From NCBI GenBank assembly GCA_964480945.1, contig CAYZRX010000053.1:1-27748 (forward strand): a stretch of DNA of 27,748 nucleotides. Reading direction: 5' to 3'. This document shows positions 16,155-23,973 of the stretch, in pieces. The stretch is from VGWB01 sp964480945 (GTDB lineage: Bacteria > Bacteroidota > Ignavibacteria > UBA10030). The notes beneath the pieces are model-generated. The model worked only from the letters and a program-made list of their open reading frames with translations, searched no databases and had not been told where the DNA came from. Numbering within the stretch: the first letter of the stretch is position 1; each line of letters starts with the position of its first letter. The translations under genes and the position numbers were made by a program.

Positions 16155-16547
16155 TCAGTATATGCAGCGGAAGGAGCGGGGAGGCAAAATCTGATGACAC
16201 GACCAGTCGTTCGAAGCGGCTGCTGACGGGTATTCCACGTACAAGCGGATCTTGTTCGCCTCTATTCTCTCAAACACGGCAGGTGAGATCTCAGTGATCC
16301 TGTCCGGATATCCGTCAGCCAGAATGAGCATGCCGCCATCCGCCAGCACGGCGTCCAGCGCAGCTTCCGGCGAATCATATCTTTGTGTGCGTATACCCGC
16401 TGCCTTGACGGCCAGGCAGAGATCGTTATCGGCACAGCACACAAACGTGAGCGTGACCTTTTCCTGAGCCATGTTCCCATCCCCGAACGGGAACAAGATG
16501 GCTGGCATGAGAAGGGGAGAAAGAATTCTGCCGGATCTGCTTTTCAT
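16155..16547 (-). pseudogene. N-terminal fragment of a larger unidentified protein
   Basis: Fourth gene of the minus-strand symporter/amidohydrolase run, 26 bp after the amidohydrolase stop. It begins MKSRSGRILSPLL with a weak GGAG, or at an internal ATG giving MAQEKVTLTFV. The conserved-looking part (CADNDLCLAVKAAG, ALDAVLADGGMLILADGYPD, KIRLYVEYPSAAAS) looks like the first Rossmann-like alpha/beta units of a much longer protein. After YPSAAASND (about position 16195) the sequence turns into unrelated Cys/Ser/Arg-rich residues and stops, at the place where the plus-strand decayed gene also loses its coding character. This points to a deletion or insertion junction. Function is not recognised. 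Confidence 0.55.
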
Positions 16548-16573
16548 ATGGGACTCCGGTTCGCAAGGCTTCC

Positions 16574-17359
16574 CTACGCGAACAGCCGTTGAGCGTTCAA
16601 CCCCAGAACCTTACGTTTGTCTTCATCTGAGATCCTCGCGAAGAGGACGCGCCCGAGCTGTTGATCAGGTGACATGAACGGCATATCGGTCCCGAATAAC
16701 ACCCGTTCAGGTCCGGCCATGGCCACCAGTCGTTCAATCAGGCCATACCAGGCAAATGAGCTGCACGTCTCCAGGTAAATGTTGTCGTGCTTCCTGACAG
16801 CCTGTGCGTAAATCTCTTCCTCGAATATTCCCGAATGCCCCAGCAGAATTCTGACGTGCGGAAACTCCTCTGCAACCTTCATCATCGGCACAACATGCTT
16901 TTTCCCATATGTGTGTGCGAGGATAACACCTCCAGTCTTGTTTGCATAATCGTACAGGGGGAGGTAGCGTTTGTCGTCGTAGGGAAGATCGTTCCCGTCG
17001 TCATGAATCTTGAACTGTCGAATCTTCTCGGTTTCGGCAAGCGCGATGGTGAGGTCTGCATCCTCGGGATAGTTGGGTTTGAACACGATATACGGAAAGA
17101 ACAGATGGGGATACTTGGCATGGAATGCTAGGGCATTCTTGTTTCCTAGTTCGGCATCCCCTCGGAGAGCGACAATGCTCGATCCATACATTTTCTGGAT
17201 GCCGATCCGTTCGGCGCTTGCGATCACGTAGTTTGCTTCAGACCGGGGGATGAGGAAATTGTAGAATTTATCGATATGCATGTGAGCGTCGATAACAACT
17301 TCACCTGCAAGGGCCGACCCTGCCAATCCGGCCTGCTGCAGATCTCCTGGCTTGCTCAT
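16574..17359 (-). CDS. Amidohydrolase family (amidohydrolase-2) metal-dependent hydrolase
   Basis: A 261-residue TIM-barrel hydrolase of the amidohydrolase-2 group (PF04909 type). The metal site is intact: HxH at His26/His28 (IDAHMHID), His149 (ILAHTYG), His175 (LLGHSG) and Asp225 (LFGTDMPF). Family members hydrolyse lactones, amides or decarboxylate ring acids; the substrate here is unknown. The ATG overlaps the stop of the upstream gene as ATGA, so the two are translationally coupled. The product is probably cytoplasmic; residues 10-20 are Ala/Gly-rich but not a signal peptide. Being behind a sodium symporter suggests it acts on the imported compound. Confidence 0.88.
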   Translation of the reverse strand: MSKPGDLQQAGLAGSALAGEVVIDAHMHIDKFYNFLIPRSEANYVIASAERIGIQKMYGSSIVALRGDAELGNKNALAFHAKYPHLFFPYIVFKPNYPEDADLTIALAETEKIRQFKIHDDGNDLPYDDKRYLPLYDYANKTGGVILAHTYGKKHVVPMMKVAEEFPHVRILLGHSGIFEEEIYAQAVRKHDNIYLETCSSFAWYGLIERLVAMAGPERVLFGTDMPFMSPDQQLGRVLFARISDEDKRKVLGLNAQRLFA

Positions 17360-18114
17360 GGCTGATTCCTCCGTATCCCGCGGATGATCTCGCGCAACGT
17401 GCCCCCGGCTACCATCCTTCGTTCTTCGTCTTGCAGATTGGCGTACGTCACCATTGTTACGGCCGCTCCCGGTTCGTAGAGGGGGTAGTTGGTCCCGAAC
17501 AGTACTTGCCGCAATACGCCCCGTTCCGCAAGGTAGGCCAGACCGTCGTGAATGGAGAACCAGGAGAGATCCACGAACAGGTTACGGTATCTCTCCCACA
17601 GCGGGAGGAGAAACCGGAGCTGCCGATAGTTCAGACCGGTGACGATCACCGGCAGAGAAGTGTGTTCGCCGCACAATCGCTCGATTTCCTCCCAGTCAGC
17701 TTCTCCGAAAGGAACCGCGAGGGGGATGCGGAAATGCTCCAAGGCGGAAAGCAGTGGTCCGACAGACCACCCTGATAGCGAGAAGTTGTGAGAGTGGGGA
17801 TAAGCAATTGCGGCCACGACATCCTTTGCCAGCATTTCACGGAGAAACGCATCCGGCGCGGGAATCTCGCGGCTTGACGGTGGGAGGATAGCCCAGCAAC
17901 CATGAAGGACTCTGCTGCCTGCAACCAGCCGAGATATTTCTTGATTCCCGGCGGCAGGGTCATGGTCCCGGCTCAGCGCGTGGGTCACGAGAGCCTCAGA
18001 GATGCCGCAGGCATCCATTTGTGCGAGCAACGACTCCAGCGACCAGGGTTCGCCCTCCCTGCGATCTGCCCGTTTGCCGATCATGCAATTGCAGTCAAAG
18101 AAGGAAAGGTCCAC
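17356..18114 (-). CDS. Amidohydrolase-like protein lacking the metal ligands
   Basis: A 252-residue protein with the fold pattern of the amidohydrolase-2 family but without its metal site. The N-terminal DxHxH becomes DCNCM (residues 7-11), the strand with the second His reads IPLAVPFGE, the GHSG strand reads IVTGLNY, and the terminal GTDMP is GTNYP with Asn209 in place of Asp. The rest, including the C-terminal LREIIRGI, is well preserved, so it is a maintained gene, not a decaying one. It follows the symporter by 14 bp and overlaps the intact amidohydrolase by 4 bp. A structural or regulatory subunit of the neighbouring enzyme is the simplest inference; a metal-independent activity is the alternative. 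Confidence 0.8.
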   Translation of the reverse strand: MDLSFFDCNCMIGKRADRREGEPWSLESLLAQMDACGISEALVTHALSRDHDPAAGNQEISRLVAGSRVLHGCWAILPPSSREIPAPDAFLREMLAKDVVAAIAYPHSHNFSLSGWSVGPLLSALEHFRIPLAVPFGEADWEEIERLCGEHTSLPVIVTGLNYRQLRFLLPLWERYRNLFVDLSWFSIHDGLAYLAERGVLRQVLFGTNYPLYEPGAAVTMVTYANLQDEERRMVAGGTLREIIRGIRRNQP

Positions 18115-18128
18115 GGAAACGGTCTCCG

Positions 18129-19904
18129 CTATGTATCCTTTGAGTTCTGTTGCAGAACACTTCGCCTTCCCTTCAGGTACACCAGGGAGCCGGAGAGAAG
18201 GAATCCGCTCCCGGTCAGAAGATTGGCCACGAGGCCGTATGTCTCCCCGGATGAAACCAGGATGAGAAGTGCTGTGAGGCCCATCAGGCCTCCGAAGAGC
18301 AACATGGTCGTACCCATAACCTTGAGATCGGGGCCCGTGGCAATGGTTGCTCGGTGCGCCGAGGTGCTAACGACGGGCGTGGCAAGATCGCTGAAGTATG
18401 CCTCTACGCGTGTCCGTTCCTGCGCTGTCTGAGACTTCCGTCGCGAACCGAGGAACATCGCGACGAGCGTGACCGCAATGGTCACGAGAATGGCAGAGGC
18501 ATCCCATCCCTGCCTGAGCCAATACTGCAACTCAGGGTTGACCTGCATTTCGGCTGCGCATGAGCTGACCAGCGACACATTGATAATGACGAGCGCGATA
18601 CCCGAGACAGCGCCGGCAACGAGTCCCGTGACGGCTCCCCGGGCCGTGATCCGTTTCCAGAAGAACCCTGCGAGAATTGGCAATGCAGTCGCGGGGAACA
18701 GGGCTCCAAATGCTTTGAACATGATGTCGAAGATGTTGAGGCCCTGCAGGACGGAAAGAAGAATGGCAACGGCGATCACGAGGCTGCCAATGAGCAAGGT
18801 TGTAACCCGGCCTACCAGCACAAGGTTTTTCTCTGTCGCGTTTGGCCTGAACAGTCTTTTATAGAGATCGTTCGTCAGAATTCCAGACAGGACGTTGAAT
18901 TCTGAGCCCATGGTGGACAGTGTGGACGCGAACATCCCGGCGACGAGCATTCCCATCATTCCAGCCGGCAGAACGGCAAAGGCGAGCTCGGCATAGGCAT
19001 ACTTTGCATCCTGCAGATCGGGGAGGAGAACGCGTGCGAACATCGTGGGTGCAAAGAAGATGATCGGCGCAATGAAATTCAAGCCGGCGACCAACCATGC
19101 TACCTTTTGCGCCTCCTTCTCTGTGCTAACACAGTTGTACTTTTGCACCATGGCCCAGCCACTGTTCAAAGAAATAATCATCAGAATGATAAAGGAGAGG
19201 TAGTTCAGTTCACGATAGCTCCCAGACAGTGGATCCAAGAAACCAGCAGGGAACTGATCCAGAGCATAGCCCCCGCCGAAGAATCTCGCCAATGTAAAGG
19301 CGAAGATGAACGCTACGATCACCATCTTGATGAGGAATTGCAGGAAATCGGTCACCATCACCCCCAGTTGTCCGCCCAGGACAGCATAGATGATCATGAT
19401 TGCTCCCGCTATCCCGATTGCCATCGGGAGGCTGAGGACTGAGAGTTTCATCCCAACGAAGAGGAAGATCGCCGTGGAAAAGATTTTCAGCCCGTCATCA
19501 ATAACGCGAATTGGAAATCCAGTCCAAGCCAGTAGTTGCCGGATGCTGAGGCTATACCGTTTTTCCAGGAACAGCACAGGCGTCAGTGTCCTTGATCGAC
19601 GCCAGCGCTTGGCGACGAAGAGCGCTGCAAGCACGAGGCCTATAATTGATGACTGGAAAATCACGACTCCGGTAATCCCGTACTTGTACGCGAGCTCACC
19701 GTACATAACGAAGCTCAGGGCGCTATGACTTGCCATAAAGAACGAGATTCCTGCGAGCCACCAAGGGATGTGTCCGCCTGCCGTGAAGAAGTCGGTCGAC
19801 AGTTTCATCCGTCGCGAAAAGTAAAGGGCGGTCCCTAGGAGTATGGCGAAGTAACCCGCAATGACGACGTAGTCGTACAGCTGAAGTGCTTTTGCAGTCT
19901 CCAT
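18129..19904 (-). CDS. Sodium:solute symporter (SSS family)
   Basis: A 591-residue inner-membrane Na+-coupled transporter of the SSS/SGLT family with about 13-14 hydrophobic segments. Family features include FFTAGGHIPWWLAGISFFMASHSA (starting near residue 39; the unwound first core helix region), RVIDDGLKIFSTA, the GGQLGVMVTDFLQF segment and GSEFNVLSGILTNDLY before the long C-terminal half. Members move sugars, amino acids, carboxylates or vitamins; the cargo here is unknown but probably feeds the two amidohydrolases encoded directly downstream. A weak CGGA precedes the ATG at 19904. It is transcribed from the IclR-side promoter at 20451-20479, through the IclR remnant. Confidence 0.92.
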   Translation of the reverse strand: METAKALQLYDYVVIAGYFAILLGTALYFSRRMKLSTDFFTAGGHIPWWLAGISFFMASHSALSFVMYGELAYKYGITGVVIFQSSIIGLVLAALFVAKRWRRSRTLTPVLFLEKRYSLSIRQLLAWTGFPIRVIDDGLKIFSTAIFLFVGMKLSVLSLPMAIGIAGAIMIIYAVLGGQLGVMVTDFLQFLIKMVIVAFIFAFTLARFFGGGYALDQFPAGFLDPLSGSYRELNYLSFIILMIISLNSGWAMVQKYNCVSTEKEAQKVAWLVAGLNFIAPIIFFAPTMFARVLLPDLQDAKYAYAELAFAVLPAGMMGMLVAGMFASTLSTMGSEFNVLSGILTNDLYKRLFRPNATEKNLVLVGRVTTLLIGSLVIAVAILLSVLQGLNIFDIMFKAFGALFPATALPILAGFFWKRITARGAVTGLVAGAVSGIALVIINVSLVSSCAAEMQVNPELQYWLRQGWDASAILVTIAVTLVAMFLGSRRKSQTAQERTRVEAYFSDLATPVVSTSAHRATIATGPDLKVMGTTMLLFGGLMGLTALLILVSSGETYGLVANLLTGSGFLLSGSLVYLKGRRSVLQQNSKDT

Positions 19905-19962
19905 GGTCCGATCACGGCGTGTCCAGGTGGAGGAATAAGCCTACGAACAAGCGACGGTACGA

Positions 19963-20386
19963 TTACTTCCTGAAGCACTTCCTGATATCAGTAACACCAA
20001 GATCAAGGGAAAGTTGAACGGCGAGCCTCGGTGTCTCGCGCATCATGGTTTTGAGGACCTTTTCCTTGGCCCGCACCTTCGGCACGGAGATGCCTAGTGC
20101 CGCAAAGGGAAGGTGCTCTTTGTTCAATATCGGAGCGCCGACGCACAGGACGCCGTCGTGCCCTTCTTCGTCGTCAATTGCATAGCCCTGTTTTCTGACG
20201 ACGGAGAGGTGTTTGCGCAAGCAGGCTTCGTCGGTTATGGTTTTGCGTGTGAAAAGCGTATAGACGTTTCTTCGTAGGACTTCATTCAGCTCGTTCTTCG
20301 GGAGAAATGCCGCAATCGCCCTTCCAATGGCTGTTGAGTGCACTGATGCGCTCGATCACCTTGAACGTCTTCTCGACTACCTTAAT
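19963..20386 (-). pseudogene. IclR-family repressor remnant, DNA-binding domain deleted
   Basis: The open part (19963-20343, 126 residues from a GTG) is the C-terminal effector-binding half of an IclR regulator: HSTAIGRAIAAFLP, EEGHDGVLCVGAPILN and AALGISVPK are typical. Immediately upstream, in another frame, 20386-20342 encodes KVVEKTFKVIERI, which looks like the very N-terminus of an IclR protein, preceded by AGGAG at 20396-20392 but with ATT where a start codon is expected. About a hundred residues including the whole helix-turn-helix are missing between them, and the frame is shifted. The joint region GTGCACTC reads sensibly in both frames, consistent with deletion through short homology. 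The product, if any, cannot bind DNA. An assembly collapse must be excluded. Confidence 0.75.
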
Positions 20387-20421
20387 CGGTTCTCCTATCG
20401 GTCATCTTGCTGCGAAATCGT

Positions 20422-20438
20422 GTTTCATATTGTGAAAC
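20422..20438. promoter_or_regulatory. IclR-type operator, minus-strand promoter
   Basis: GTTTCA-TATTG-TGAAAC, a perfect 6-bp inverted repeat with a 5-bp spacer. It covers roughly +7 to +23 of the minus-strand transcript, a blocking position. It shares the TTTCA-N5-TGAAA core with the site at 20593-20611. Confidence 0.75.
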
Positions 20439-20450
20439 GCAATCACCAAA

Positions 20451-20479
20451 AGTTTAGCGAATTGCGGAGAAAATGTCAA
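20451..20479 (-). promoter_or_regulatory. Sigma-70 promoter for the IclR-symporter-amidohydrolase run
   Basis: On the minus strand TTGACA (20479-20474), 17-bp spacer, TAAACT (20456-20451). Transcription should start near 20444. Confidence 0.8.
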
Positions 20480-20551
20480 GAAATCCTTTGCAGTCTCAGT
20501 GAGTGAGAGAAGAATGCGATGCAAGAAATTTGTGGATTTTCGCGACTCCAC

Positions 20552-20580
20552 TTGACAACTCCATAACGCGGAGTTATCTT
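20552..20580 (+). promoter_or_regulatory. Sigma-70 promoter for the aminotransferase run
   Basis: TTGACA (20552-20557), 17-bp spacer, TATCTT (20575-20580); start of transcription near 20587. The spacer and box edges contain another inverted repeat, AACTCC-N7-GGAGTT (20557-20575), which could bind a further regulator. Confidence 0.8.
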
Positions 20581-20592
20581 GTTGTGAAAATC

Positions 20593-20611
20593 TATTTCAC
20601 GATGTGAAATA
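20593..20611. promoter_or_regulatory. IclR-type operator, plus-strand promoter
   Basis: TATTTCA-CGATG-TGAAATA, a perfect 7-bp inverted repeat with a 5-bp spacer, at about +7 to +25 of the plus-strand transcript. Core and position match the operator on the minus-strand side. Confidence 0.8.
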
Positions 20612-20629
20612 ACTCTCCTCCCTACTCCG

Positions 20630-21937
20630 GTGACTCTCGTCAAGCATCAAGTACCGGGGCCGAAATCGGCAGAACTCCTGGCTCGTTCCAAGCAGCATGA
20701 ACCCCCCTGTATGGCAGACCAGGTCCCCCTCGTTTGGGATCATGCTGAGGATGTGTGGGTCTATGACGTCGACGGCAACAGGTATCTCGACTTCACATCC
20801 GGCGTTCTCGTTACGAATGTCGGCCACTCGCATCCCCGCCACGTGGAAGCAATCCGCCAACAAGCCGGCAGGCTGATGAACTGCTATTCGTTTCCCACGC
20901 CGGAGCGAATTCAACTCTCGGCACGACTTGCAGAGATCCTTCCTGCCAACTTGGACAGGATCTTTCTGCTTACCACAGGCTCCGAAGCCACCGAGGCAGC
21001 GATTCGCATCGCAAAACGCTGTTCTGGAAAGCACGAAATCCTGGCCTTTTCCGGAGCGTTTCACGGCCGAACCTACGGAGCGATGAGTGTCGCAGGAAGC
21101 ACGAACACGCGACGGAAGTTCGGCCCCCCGGTCCCTGGCGGAATCGTTGCCCCGTACGCGTACTGTTTTCGCTGCGCCTACGACAAGAAGTATCCAGAAT
21201 GTGATTTCTATTGCGTGAAGATCCTCGACCGTATCGTCGAGTCGGCGTCGTCGGGGGATCTCGGGGCCGTTATTACAGAGCCCTACCAAGGCGGAGCCGG
21301 TTTCATCAACCCTCCTATAGGATGGCTGAAGGAGTTGGCGCGCTGGGCACAGGATCGCAGCCTGCTGCTGATCGTTGACGAGGTGCAATCATCGTTTGGC
21401 CGGACAGGGAAAATGTTCGCCATCGAATGGGAAGACGTGAAAGCCAATATGCTCTGCATTGGCAAAGGAATCGGAAGCGGTATGCCGGCCTCAGCACTTG
21501 CCGGTGAAAGCGAAATCTTCAATTGCATGGAACCCGGCGAAATGTCGAGTACCACCGGGGGAAATCCTCTCTCGTCTGCTGCTGCTCTCGCGGTCATTGA
21601 CATCATGGAGAAAGAGCACTTGCCTGAGAAGGCGCACGAGACGGGTGCGTACCTGCTCAAGCGACTGAACGAGCTCAAAGCAAAATATGAGTGCATAGGC
21701 GATGCACGAGGCATAGGCCTAGCACTTGGCCTCGAGATCGTCGAAAACAAAACGACAAAGACCCCGTCGGTGGCGCTCTGCCGGAAAATCATCCTTGGCG
21801 CTGCCCAGTATGGTTTGATGATGGGGAAGGTAGGCATCTACGGAAATGTGATCCGGGTTGCCCCTCCACTTACCATCAAACAGCAGGAATGTGATCTGGC
21901 GATTGCCATTTTGGACAAAGTACTCTCGGAGGTTTGA
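20630..21937 (+). CDS. Class III PLP-dependent aminotransferase (GABA-aminotransferase-like)
   Basis: A 435-residue cytoplasmic aminotransferase moving the amino group of an omega-amino compound to a keto acid. TTGSEATEAAIRIAK (115-129), SGAFHGRTYGAMS (141-153), the cofactor Asp250 (IVDEVQSSFGRTG) and the Schiff-base Lys279 (CIGKGIGSGMP) are all present. A cysteine group, CFRCAYDKKYPECDFYC (Cys179, 182, 191, 195), is like that in a subset of 4-aminobutyrate aminotransferases and may bind metal or an iron-sulfur cluster. The start is GTG at 20630, supported by the family's typical N-terminus (GPKSAELLARS) though no clear Shine-Dalgarno is seen. It is the first gene after an IclR-type operator and heads the plus-strand run. 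Confidence 0.9.
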   Translation: MTLVKHQVPGPKSAELLARSKQHEPPCMADQVPLVWDHAEDVWVYDVDGNRYLDFTSGVLVTNVGHSHPRHVEAIRQQAGRLMNCYSFPTPERIQLSARLAEILPANLDRIFLLTTGSEATEAAIRIAKRCSGKHEILAFSGAFHGRTYGAMSVAGSTNTRRKFGPPVPGGIVAPYAYCFRCAYDKKYPECDFYCVKILDRIVESASSGDLGAVITEPYQGGAGFINPPIGWLKELARWAQDRSLLLIVDEVQSSFGRTGKMFAIEWEDVKANMLCIGKGIGSGMPASALAGESEIFNCMEPGEMSSTTGGNPLSSAAALAVIDIMEKEHLPEKAHETGAYLLKRLNELKAKYECIGDARGIGLALGLEIVENKTTKTPSVALCRKIILGAAQYGLMMGKVGIYGNVIRVAPPLTIKQQECDLAIAILDKVLSEV

Positions 21938-21998
21938 CCTCCGACAGTGCACCCCCATTCTCCAAACGCTGGACCTCCAATGTCCTCCTTCCCCGTGA

Positions 21999-22033
21999 CT
22001 CTTGGACAGTTTTCCGGGGGGCAGATCCAAGAG
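21999..22033 (+). repeat. Stem-loop between aminotransferase and GHL10 genes
   Basis: CTCTTGGA (21999-22006) pairs perfectly with TCCAAGAG (22026-22033), loop 19 nt. No T-run follows, so it is more likely an mRNA-stability or attenuating structure than a simple terminator. Confidence 0.5.
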
Positions 22034-22139
22034 CAGTGACAAGACCCTTCCAAATGGTCACCGGAACGGGACCACCATCGAACAACGCAGAGTATTCTCA
22101 ATGCCACTGATTGCTCAGACTGATTCCTCGGAGGTTGTT

Positions 22140-23879
22140 ATGACAAAAAAACCAGTGTTCCGTCTCGTGCTTTTTGGTGCCCTCCTTAGCTATCAAGTAG
22201 CCCTCTGCCAAGCCGGCCCAGGGGGCACCGCTGTTGAAGGGCGGGCTGTATGGGCGAGCCCGGGTTCAGTTGCATACAACGACTCATCCACACAGGCGTT
22301 TGTAGAGCACTGCAAGCGGGCGAACATCAATATCATCGTCCTGCTGGTCGAATATAGCGACAAAGAGGTATACTATCACAGCAAGAAGTTTCCCGAGTCG
22401 ATCAGCCCGGCCTTCAAAAACTTCGACCCACTTGCGGCCGTCATTCGTGAAGCTCACAAACGTGGCATTCGTGTGCATGCGTGGCTGTGCGACTTCACAC
22501 AGAGTGCGGACGGTCCTATCATGCAGAAACATCCTGAATGGGCGCAAAGAAACCCCGAAGGGAAGATATCCTCACAGGCGGAGTTCCTCAGTGGGGGCGT
22601 GCAGTACGACCAAAACTGGATGTGTCCCGCAAGGCGGCCGGGTTACACTGACCAGTGGCTGATCCCGATGATCGAAGAGATTGTGTCAGACTACGACGTG
22701 GATGGGATCCATCACGACTATGTCCGATACCCCGGGGATGTGGCGCCGGACAGCTATTGTTTTTGCGATTACTGTGTTGATGAGATGATGAAGTATGCGC
22801 ACTTCTTTTATGAGGCGTATCCCGACTCTGTCTTTCCAGTGATCCCACGCCTCCCGAATAGGGAAGCTAACTGGTCCACGGACATCACGGTGAGACCGAA
22901 GGACTGGGATCAGTGGGATCGGAAAAAGAAGGCGGAGTTTCTTCTGACAGGGAGTTTTCTGAAGGGCGGTCCGAGCGACCTGGACTATTTCTTCTATACT
23001 TTTCGACAAGATGCGATCAATCGCTTTGCACGAGAAGTCTGGGAGCGGGCTTCCGCAATCAAACCGAATATCGAGTTTTCAGCCGCCGTATTCAAGAACC
23101 CCATCATGAGCGGCCGCTTCATCGGGCAGCGGTGGACGGATTTCTCTCCATGGGTTGATGTCATGATGCCCATGGTGTACCGTAGCCACTTTCCGTCCGT
23201 TGACTTCGACACGTTCATAAAGATGCTCGAAGAGTACACCAGATACGAGTACGAATGGGCAAAGGATCGCACGCACCTTTCGGTTGGTCTGGATGTCCAC
23301 TACATGTACAATGAAGAACGCCTCTTCCTCTCCGATGCTCTTCACATAGCAGATTCACTGAAGGTGCTGCGTGGAATACACCGAGAGCAGTACGCGCGGC
23401 GGATCCAATCGAGGTATGCATTGGTCAAAGACCACCTTCATCAAGTTGCGCTGGAAGTGGAAGAGAAGCTGACGCCAGACATGTTGGCCCTCCCAAAACT
23501 TGCGGGGGAGCAACTTGTCCAGCTCCAAAACCTCATCGCGTCGATGAACGAGAATCCTCCCGAAGACTACTATCCCAAAGAGAAGCTCCGCAGGGCGATT
23601 GAGGCGGTGCGGAAAGGGGGCGGGAATGGCATCGTCATCTTCGATGCCGGGGGATTGACGTCGAGAAAGCTCTGGCCTGTACTTGAGGACCTCTTCAAGC
23701 AGCCAAGCGTCGAACCGTACACGGTTTCGTCGGTTGCCGAAATGAGCATCGTACGGCTGAAAGCACAACGTGAGGAGATCGCTTCGGCGCAGCGAAGATC
23801 CTGGTATCTCGGTGGGGTTGCCGTTCTCCTCCTATTGGGTCTCGTGTTTGCCGTGAGCTGGAAGAGACGGACTACGTAA
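22140..23879 (+). CDS. GHL10-family glycosidase-like protein with C-terminal membrane anchor
   Basis: A 579-residue exported protein related in motifs to the one at 5574-6701. ATG 22140 has GGAGG at 5-bp spacing and starts a signal peptide (about 1-24); the longer frame from 22002 is rejected. TIM-barrel landmarks: RAVWASPGSVAYND (35-48), RGIRVHAWLCDFT (108-120), HPEWAQRNPEGK (131-142), VDGIHHDYVRYPGD (187-200) and VMMPMVYRSHFP. A CFCDYC motif (207-212) follows DYVRYP. About 200 more residues than the first paralogue follow, including a likely alpha-helical stretch around LTPDMLALPKLAGEQLVQLQNL cut here only in part, then one membrane helix (about 554-573) ending in KRR. It is probably tethered to the inner membrane facing the periplasm. 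Substrate unknown. Confidence 0.82.
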   Translation: MTKKPVFRLVLFGALLSYQVALCQAGPGGTAVEGRAVWASPGSVAYNDSSTQAFVEHCKRANINIIVLLVEYSDKEVYYHSKKFPESISPAFKNFDPLAAVIREAHKRGIRVHAWLCDFTQSADGPIMQKHPEWAQRNPEGKISSQAEFLSGGVQYDQNWMCPARRPGYTDQWLIPMIEEIVSDYDVDGIHHDYVRYPGDVAPDSYCFCDYCVDEMMKYAHFFYEAYPDSVFPVIPRLPNREANWSTDITVRPKDWDQWDRKKKAEFLLTGSFLKGGPSDLDYFFYTFRQDAINRFAREVWERASAIKPNIEFSAAVFKNPIMSGRFIGQRWTDFSPWVDVMMPMVYRSHFPSVDFDTFIKMLEEYTRYEYEWAKDRTHLSVGLDVHYMYNEERLFLSDALHIADSLKVLRGIHREQYARRIQSRYALVKDHLHQVALEVEEKLTPDMLALPKLAGEQLVQLQNLIASMNENPPEDYYPKEKLRRAIEAVRKGGGNGIVIFDAGGLTSRKLWPVLEDLFKQPSVEPYTVSSVAEMSIVRLKAQREEIASAQRRSWYLGGVAVLLLLGLVFAVSWKRRTT

Positions 23880-23925
23880 TGCTCGTGCTGTAGTGTCTTG
23901 AAGCTGTGAGTGCCGGTGCCGAGTT

Positions 23926-23957
23926 GTTCTTCTGAACGACGGTTTGGGCCGAAGAAC
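23926..23957 (+). repeat. Stem-loop just upstream of the second symporter
   Basis: GTTCTTC (23926-23932) pairs with GAAGAAC (23951-23957), 18-nt loop, a few bases before the AGGAG Shine-Dalgarno. It could influence translation of the symporter. Confidence 0.4.
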
Positions 23958-23973
23958 CATAGAGGAGATCTGA

